DNA of 64,000 nt from Neobacillus niacini NBRC 15566 (GTDB lineage Bacteria; Bacillota; Bacilli; Bacillales; Cytobacillaceae), in the NCBI RefSeq assembly GCF_001591505.1, contig NZ_BCVA01000006.1, forward strand, positions 1-64,000, read 5' to 3'. This document shows, piece after piece, positions 59,640 through 64,000 of this stretch (within the stretch, counting starts at the first letter, position 1; every line of letters starts with the position of its first letter). Both the position numbers and the translations under genes were made by a program. The notes under the pieces are model-generated. The model saw only the letters and a program-made list of their open reading frames with translations, was not told the origin of the DNA and searched no databases.

Positions 59640-59765
59640 TTACTCAGCTTGCTCATGTTTGCTTTCTTCGTTTTCTTCTACAGGGCGTCCATATAGCTCA
59701 TTGATTTCATTTGCCAGTTCATCTAAAAATTCATCAGTCAAAAGAGGCTTTTTCTTTTTAGACAT
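59640..59765 (-). CDS. Small charged protein (41 aa)
   Basis: I do not recognise it. The peptide starts MSKKKKPLLTDEFLDELANE, continues with an amphipathic acidic helix and ends EENEESKHEQAE. GGAG lies 9 bases before the ATG, which supports it. It lies upstream of, and in the same direction as, the YheC/YheD gene, 133 bases away, so it may be a small sporulation-related gene; this is inference. Confidence 0.55.
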   Translation of the reverse strand: MSKKKKPLLTDEFLDELANEINELYGRPVEENEESKHEQAE

Positions 59766-59849
59766 TTATATTTCTCCAATCTTTATTTATTAAAAATTTT
59801 GATTTACATTTGAGAAACACAGGAGTATGATAATCACAGTTTCATATTT

Positions 59850-60056
59850 CTAAATCGCTGAGACCAAATTGGTGCGGGGGAACCATTCATATGGATAGTA
59901 TATCCAAGGGGTGAATCCTTTAATAGGTAGGGCTACTCAATGGCCCGAATCCGACAGCTAACCTCGTAAGCGTTAATGAGAAGGAAGGTGGAGCTTGTGA
60001 GACAAAATTATTATGTCTGCAGGTCTATTTAACTTTGACTTGCAGGCATTTTTTTG
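59850..60056 (+). ncRNA. Cyclic-di-AMP (ydaO/yuaA) riboswitch with terminator
   Basis: The conserved ydaO blocks are in order: AAATCGCTGAGACCAAATT and GGTGCGGGGGAACCA (59853-59884), AAGGGGTGAATCC (59906-59918), AGGTAGGGCTACTC (59925-59938), GCCCGAATCCGACAGCTAAC (59943-59962) and CTCGTAAGCG (59963-59972). An expression-platform terminator follows: GTCTGCAGGTC pairs with GACTTGCAGGC, then a T run (60014-60056). High c-di-AMP should stop transcription into the potassium importer gene downstream. Confidence 0.93.
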
Positions 60057-60114
60057 TGTTTTTTTAGCAAGATAAGAAAAGAAACTTAATAGAAAACTCG
60101 GTGGTGCAGAGCAT

Positions 60115-61941
60115 ATGGTATCTTCGGTCAAAAGATTATTAATCGGCAGACCTTTAAAGTCAACAGAATTAGGGGAACAAAAGCTAAATAAAACAAAAGC
60201 GTTGGCCATTCTTTCATCTGACGCATTATCATCTGTGGCCTATGGTCCAGAGCAAATCCTAATTGTCCTCGTAACCGTTAGTGCGGCAGCCTTTTGGTAT
60301 TCGATTCCAATTGCAATCGGTGTGTTGGTTTTACTGGCAGCACTAATTTTATCGTATCGACAAATTATTTTTGCCTACCCGCATGGTGGAGGAGCTTATG
60401 TAGTATCAAAGGAAAACTTAGGTATCAATTATGGGCTAATATCGGGTGGGTCATTACTGGTTGACTATATTTTAACGGTAGCTGTTAGTGTATCTGCTGG
60501 GACCGATGCTATTACTTCAGCCTTTCCAGCCCTGCATGACCATAACGTGGGTATTGCGATTATTTTTGTCATATTTATTACTACTTTAAACCTGAGAGGG
60601 GTAACAGAGTCTGCATCTATTTTAGCATATCCTGTATATTTATTCGTGCTCGCTTTATTTATTATGATTGGTGTAGGAATATTCAATATTTTAACAGGGC
60701 AGGTTCCAGCAGAATTGCATACTCCAGTGGGAACACCTATTGCTGGTATATCTTTATTTCTGCTCTTAAGGGCCTTTGCCTCAGGCAGTTCAGCCCTTAC
60801 CGGAGTTGAGGCGATTTCGAATGCCATTCCGAACTTTAAAGATCCAGCGCCAAATAATGCTGCTAAAACGTTGGCGGCAATGGGAGGACTACTGGCAATC
60901 TTATTTTCGGGGATTGTAATGTTAGCTTATTATTATGGCATTACTCCCAATGAAAAGGTTACGGTTGTCTCTCAGATTGCGGAGCAAACATTTGGACGTA
61001 ATTTTATGTATTTCTTTATACAAGGTACAACTGCCTTAATTTTAATACTTGCGGCAAATACAGGGTATACAGCTTTCCCATTGTTAGCAGTCAATCTTGC
61101 GAATGATAAATTTATTCCAAGAATGTTCAAGATAAGAGGCGATCGATTAGGGTATTCGAATGGAATTCTCACATTAGGTCTAGCTTCCATCTTGTTAATC
61201 ATCTTTTTCAAAGGCCAAACGGAGCACTTAATTCCACTTTATGCGATTGGAGTCTTCATTCCGTTTACTTTGTCTCAATCGGGGATGATGATAAAATGGC
61301 TTCGTGAAAAGCCTCAAGGCTGGGTGTCTAAGCTTATTATTAATACCATGGGTGCTATTATCTGCTTTGTCGTAACCATTATGTTCTTTTTAACTAAATT
61401 TGCACAGGTTTGGCCTGTATTAGTTTTCTTACCAGTGATTGTTTTTGTCTTTTACCGAATTAGAAAGCATTATGAAGCAGTGGGAGAGCAGCTTAGATTA
61501 AATTGTGAGGAGCCAGCAATACCAATAGAAGGGAACGTAATTATTGTTCCTGTCGCAGGGATTACGCAAGTGGTTGAAAACTCATTGAATTATGCAAAAT
61601 CCCTAGGTGCCGACCAAGTACTTGCAGTCTATGTTTCCTTTGAAAGGGACGATGAAAAGAAATTCGAGGAAAAATGGAATAAGTGGCAGCCGGATGTAAG
61701 ACTTGTCACACTGCATTCCTATTATAGGAGTATCATTCAGCCACTGACCAAATTTGTAGATACTGTCCAGCATAAAGCTGGTGAGGCTAATTACAGAGTA
61801 ACAGTCGTCATACCACAATTCATACCAAAAAAAGGCTGGCACAATATCCTGCACAATCAATCCAGTTTATTAATCAAAGCATACCTGCTATATAAAAGAA
61901 ATGTTATTATTACAACAGTACCATATCATTTGAAAAAATAA
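60115..61941 (+). CDS. kimA: High-affinity potassium importer KimA (YdaO, APC superfamily)
   Basis: A K+/H+ symporter of 608 aa, with a B. subtilis counterpart of about 607. Twelve hydrophobic helices lie in the first ~450 residues, with ALAILSSDALSSVAYGPEQ near the N-terminus and an amphipathic cytoplasmic C-terminal domain (about 465-608). Expression is under the c-di-AMP riboswitch just upstream; in B. subtilis the protein itself is also inhibited by c-di-AMP. The ribosome site is weak (GGTGGTG). Confidence 0.94.
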   Translation: MVSSVKRLLIGRPLKSTELGEQKLNKTKALAILSSDALSSVAYGPEQILIVLVTVSAAAFWYSIPIAIGVLVLLAALILSYRQIIFAYPHGGGAYVVSKENLGINYGLISGGSLLVDYILTVAVSVSAGTDAITSAFPALHDHNVGIAIIFVIFITTLNLRGVTESASILAYPVYLFVLALFIMIGVGIFNILTGQVPAELHTPVGTPIAGISLFLLLRAFASGSSALTGVEAISNAIPNFKDPAPNNAAKTLAAMGGLLAILFSGIVMLAYYYGITPNEKVTVVSQIAEQTFGRNFMYFFIQGTTALILILAANTGYTAFPLLAVNLANDKFIPRMFKIRGDRLGYSNGILTLGLASILLIIFFKGQTEHLIPLYAIGVFIPFTLSQSGMMIKWLREKPQGWVSKLIINTMGAIICFVVTIMFFLTKFAQVWPVLVFLPVIVFVFYRIRKHYEAVGEQLRLNCEEPAIPIEGNVIIVPVAGITQVVENSLNYAKSLGADQVLAVYVSFERDDEKKFEEKWNKWQPDVRLVTLHSYYRSIIQPLTKFVDTVQHKAGEANYRVTVVIPQFIPKKGWHNILHNQSSLLIKAYLLYKRNVIITTVPYHLKK

Positions 61942-61947
61942 TCAAAG

Positions 61948-61979
61948 AGCAGCTTCCGTTTTGGGAGCTGCTTAATTTT
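61948..61979. terminator. Terminator of kimA, possibly bidirectional
   Basis: AGCAGCTTCC (61948-61957) pairs with GGGAGCTGCT (61963-61972), followed by T residues. Confidence 0.75.
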
Positions 61980-62406
61980 TGTTTTCTAGATTGGTGAAGA
62001 TACATCCTGGAACTTCAAACGTCCGACCATTCGAAGTTAAGATAATCGAACAGATAGCATTACCGATAATCGTCTCATGCAGGAAATGTATGTTTGATAG
62101 AACGGCATGTTCATAAAAATTGACTCCTGAGGCCTGTCCTGCCGCTGTTAAAATCATACCGATACCGCCGCCGGATACGTGTTCATAGGTTGGTAAACCA
62201 GGAGCAGCGGATGTAAAAACAAAGCTATTGTTTTGATTTATATCGTCACCATAAAGAATGGAAATAAAACTATTATTGGCTTTACAATCAACATCACAAA
62301 TTCGTGCAGATACAGTAATAATGCCGCAAGAAGGGAAACGATTAATTAAGGTTTCGACTGGAACGGCCGTTGCCGATACGTTTCTACGACAGTTACAACT
62401 TTCCAT
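61972..62406 (-). CDS. Cys-containing protein of unknown function (144 aa)
   Basis: I do not recognise the family. The sequence has dispersed cysteines (MESCNCRRNV at the start; FPSCGII; DVDCKAN; NAICSII; PGCIF) and beta-rich, Gly/Ser/Thr-rich stretches (HVSGGGIGMILTAAGQASG). No signal peptide is seen. Cys-rich, beta-rich proteins of this size occur in spore coats and exosporia, which would fit this organism, but no motif proves it. The start is ATG 62406 behind GAGAGGTG; an in-frame ATG at 62424 lacks a site. Confidence 0.65.
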   Translation of the reverse strand: MESCNCRRNVSATAVPVETLINRFPSCGIITVSARICDVDCKANNSFISILYGDDINQNNSFVFTSAAPGLPTYEHVSGGGIGMILTAAGQASGVNFYEHAVLSNIHFLHETIIGNAICSIILTSNGRTFEVPGCIFTNLENKN

Positions 62407-62587
62407 AAAACACCTCTCATTCACAATATTACTTATATATATGAAAAAGCTTGCCTTTTGGATTGGACAAGGAATGGAGTAAAATGGAAAAGACTATATA
62501 CGATTCGTTTTACTGTAAAGTTTTATAGTATTATGGATTTGATTGAAAGGACCAGAGTATGGGAAAATATGGAGAGGTGATAAACAA

Positions 62588-63397
62588 ATGGTGAAATTTG
62601 ATTTACATACACACCATGACCGGTGTGGGCATGCAAGGGGCAGTATACGTGATTATATCGAAGCCGGAGTAGAAAAGGGTTTGAATATAATCGGAATCTC
62701 TGATCATACCCCCTATTTTTCAAGTAAAGAGGATCATCCCTTCCCACACATAACCATGGCAACAAGTCAATTTCCTGAATACGTAGAGGAAGTCCTAAAG
62801 TTAAAACAAGAGTATGCTGGAAAAATTGATGTCCTATTAGGAATTGAGGCAGATTTCTTTCCCGAACATGTCAATACCTATAGAACGTACTTTGAACGAT
62901 ATCCATTTGATTATATTATTGGTTCTGTTCATCATGTTGATGGGGTGAGCATTTTTAAGAAAGAGCGCTGGGAAGGATTGAGTACAAAAGAACAAATACG
63001 TACGAAGGAAACCTATTATTCATTAATTGAACAATCCGCCGCTAGCGGCATGTTTCAAATTCTTGGTCATATTGATGCGATGAAAGGCTTCTATCCTGAC
63101 TTTTCTCACATACAAACTGCCGCAGTGGAACACACCCTAAAGGTGATAGCCGAATGCGATATCGCGATCGAAATCAACACCTCAGGAAAAACCAAATACG
63201 TGGGAGGCTGGTATCCCGCCGATGACATATTAGAAATGGCCCTCCACCACGGAGTGAAAGTCACCTTTGGCTCAGACGCCCATGACCCAGAGCGAGTCGG
63301 AGACGAATTTGACATCGTCCAAGCCCGCCTCAAAGAAATAGGCTTCAAAGAATGGGTGTACTTTAAAGCAAGAAAGCGATATGCAGTTAAACTATGA
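62588..63397 (+). CDS. PHP-domain histidinol-phosphatase-type phosphoesterase
   Basis: A PHP-domain metallophosphatase of 269 aa. The trinuclear metal ligands are DLHTHHDRCGHARG, ISDHTPYF, GIEADF, GSVHHVDG, GHIDAMKG and FGSDAHDPERVG. The length and motifs fit the HisJ/HisK histidinol-phosphatase family of bacilli (last phosphate removal in histidine synthesis). The assignment to histidinol phosphate is likely but not certain, because PHP enzymes are diverse. The start is ATG 62588 behind GGAGAGGTG. Confidence 0.85.
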   Translation: MVKFDLHTHHDRCGHARGSIRDYIEAGVEKGLNIIGISDHTPYFSSKEDHPFPHITMATSQFPEYVEEVLKLKQEYAGKIDVLLGIEADFFPEHVNTYRTYFERYPFDYIIGSVHHVDGVSIFKKERWEGLSTKEQIRTKETYYSLIEQSAASGMFQILGHIDAMKGFYPDFSHIQTAAVEHTLKVIAECDIAIEINTSGKTKYVGGWYPADDILEMALHHGVKVTFGSDAHDPERVGDEFDIVQARLKEIGFKEWVYFKARKRYAVKL

Positions 63398-63411
63398 ATA
63401 ACTGCATAAAT

Positions 63412-63424
63412 GGTGACAGGCACC
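63412..63424. repeat. GGTGCCTGTCACC dispersed motif, copy 4 (inverted)
   Basis: GGTGACAGGCACC preceded by ATAAAT on this strand; its reverse complement matches copy 1 at 34590-34602 including the flanking ATTTAT. Confidence 0.6.
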
Positions 63425-63433
63425 AAAGGAACC

Positions 63434-63473
63434 AAAAAAAATGTAATGGAAGCTGCAGTCCATTACATTTTTT
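63434..63473 (-). terminator. Terminator of the Asn-rich small protein gene
   Basis: AAAATGTAATGGA and TCCATTACATTTT form a 13-bp stem with flanking A and T runs; it overlaps the stop codon of the gene. Confidence 0.75.
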
Positions 63474-63660
63474 CTTGCTGTTGTTTTTGATTGCGCTTTT
63501 TAGATAAGGTTCTAATTAGGTAGATACCACCAATTAGCGCTAGTAGGTTTAATGAATCTCCAAGGTTAATGGTTAGATTGAAGTTGTTGTTTACATGTAC
63601 TGTGTTTTTATTGTTGTTGGTAGTTGTATGAGACTTTGTTTCCTGACTTCCTTTTGGCAA
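63463..63660 (-). CDS. Small Asn-rich membrane protein (65 aa)
   Basis: I do not recognise the family. The N-terminal half is polar and rich in Asn, Thr and His (THTTTNNNKNTVHVNNN-like), followed by one hydrophobic segment (about 36-51; LNLLALIGGIYLIRTL) and a basic tail (SKKRNQKQQQEK). It starts at TTG 63660 behind GGAGGTGG at 5 bases, which is strong support. No operon partner is seen; it may insert in the membrane with the N-terminus outside. Confidence 0.65.
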   Translation of the reverse strand: MPKGSQETKSHTTTNNNKNTVHVNNNFNLTINLGDSLNLLALIGGIYLIRTLSKKRNQKQQQEKM

Positions 63661-63730
63661 AGGACCACCTCCATAAGACTAGTATATCAACTGAGTCATA
63701 CAGAAAATGCTAATTTACTAGGAAAAATTG

Positions 63731-64000
63731 CTAGTTTTTTACTAACATAGCTTTTGTAAATCTTCTGGTGCGTGAATACATAAGGAGGAATACAAAGGCA
63801 CTTCCTATCCTCAATATAGAGTTTAATTCCATTGCTGTTTGTATACCTAATCCCTCTAGTAGCAAAATACCAAGCTGAGGGGCTATGAAGGCGACAAATG
63901 AAAGGAGGACATTATAGGTAGTAATACAATATGTTCTCGTTTCGGCGGGTGATTGCTCCAGCAGAAGGTTGAACAATAAGAGCACAACCCCGGAAATGAA
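63731..64000 (-). CDS. MFS transporter, C-terminal part (cut by window edge)
   Basis: The last ~90 residues of a membrane protein whose start lies beyond 64000. The frame stays open to the edge (FISGVVLLLFNLL before the first possible start), so this is a partial gene, not a small one. Three hydrophobic helices are visible (VVLLLFNLLL; SFVAFIAPQLGILLLEGLG; RIGSAFVFLLMYS), typical of the last helices of a major facilitator protein, and the tail is basic (RTRRFTKAMLVKN). Substrate unknown. Confidence 0.7.
   Translation of the reverse strand, partial: FISGVVLLLFNLLLEQSPAETRTYCITTYNVLLSFVAFIAPQLGILLLEGLGIQTAMELNSILRIGSAFVFLLMYSRTRRFTKAMLVKN

Noticed and set aside
59596..59793. 65-codon plus-strand ORF opposite the 41-aa gene
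   Set aside because: It is the complement of the better supported minus-strand gene, which has a ribosome site.
59973..60209. 78-codon minus-strand ORF over the riboswitch terminator and kimA start
   Set aside because: It overlaps the c-di-AMP riboswitch and kimA and has no independent support.

Overview
The window is chromosomal DNA from an aerobic, endospore-forming member of the Bacillaceae, most like Bacillus/Neobacillus. The evidence is AT-rich sequence, strong GGAGG-type ribosome sites, frequent TTG/GTG starts, a spore-coat transglutaminase, a YheC/YheD coat ATP-grasp protein, a SigX-type sigma factor, PpaC, SasA, KimA with its c-di-AMP riboswitch, and hut genes. No rRNA, tRNA, CRISPR array, transposase or integrase was seen. 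Several families of short dispersed repeats fill the intergenic gaps.

Layout. 1-6.9 kb: repeats, a class A penicillin-binding protein, a MacB-type ABC pair, an orphan phi-LC3-type holin and a PAS histidine kinase. 7.1-11.3 kb: a SigX-like sigma factor followed by a response regulator, sensor kinase and VCBS-type lipoprotein, behind two copies of one palindrome. 11.6-20.9 kb: a catabolic island with acyl-CoA dehydrogenase, two SDRs, a MaoC-type hydratase pair, acyl-CoA ligase, an R2-like ligand-binding oxidase (R2lox), aldehyde dehydrogenase and Fe-alcohol dehydrogenase. Its two transcription units carry nearly the same 22-bp operator. 21-34.6 kb: housekeeping and regulatory genes (ppaC, MerR plus a CNNM/CorC transporter, tgl, TetR, sasA, an AGCS symporter, CsoR, a PhoD-like phosphatase, an SRAP protein). 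34.7-44.1 kb: ATP-grasp, MFS, phosphodiesterase, a kinase with a basic Gly/Arg tail, glycosyltransferase, HipA-like kinase, gtaB and UDP-glucose dehydrogenase; probably envelope or spore-surface glycan synthesis.

45.3-49.4 kb: a compact eight-gene gas-vesicle cluster, gvpA-N-F-G-L-S-K-J, with an intrinsic terminator between gvpA and gvpN, and a convergent VWA-like gene beside it. 49.9-57.1 kb: an AraC-type regulator with a receiver whose phosphoacceptor Asp appears replaced by Glu, then hutU-hutI-hutG and a YjiH-type membrane protein; hutH and hutP are absent from the window. 57.4-64 kb: a metallophosphoesterase, a glutaredoxin-like protein, a YheC/YheD protein, the ydaO-type riboswitch with kimA, a Cys-containing unknown, a PHP phosphatase, and the C-terminal end of an MFS transporter cut by the window edge.

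Most notable: the R2lox island (an oxidase of unknown substrate in a complete-looking oxidation pathway with a shared operator); the minimal gvp cluster with its internal terminator; the kinase with a basic tail; the Glu-substituted receiver; two genes whose best start is a non-standard ATA codon; a stem-loop burying a ribosome site; and an array of CGGA-N5-TCCG palindromes. All functions are read from sequence by eye, without database searches.
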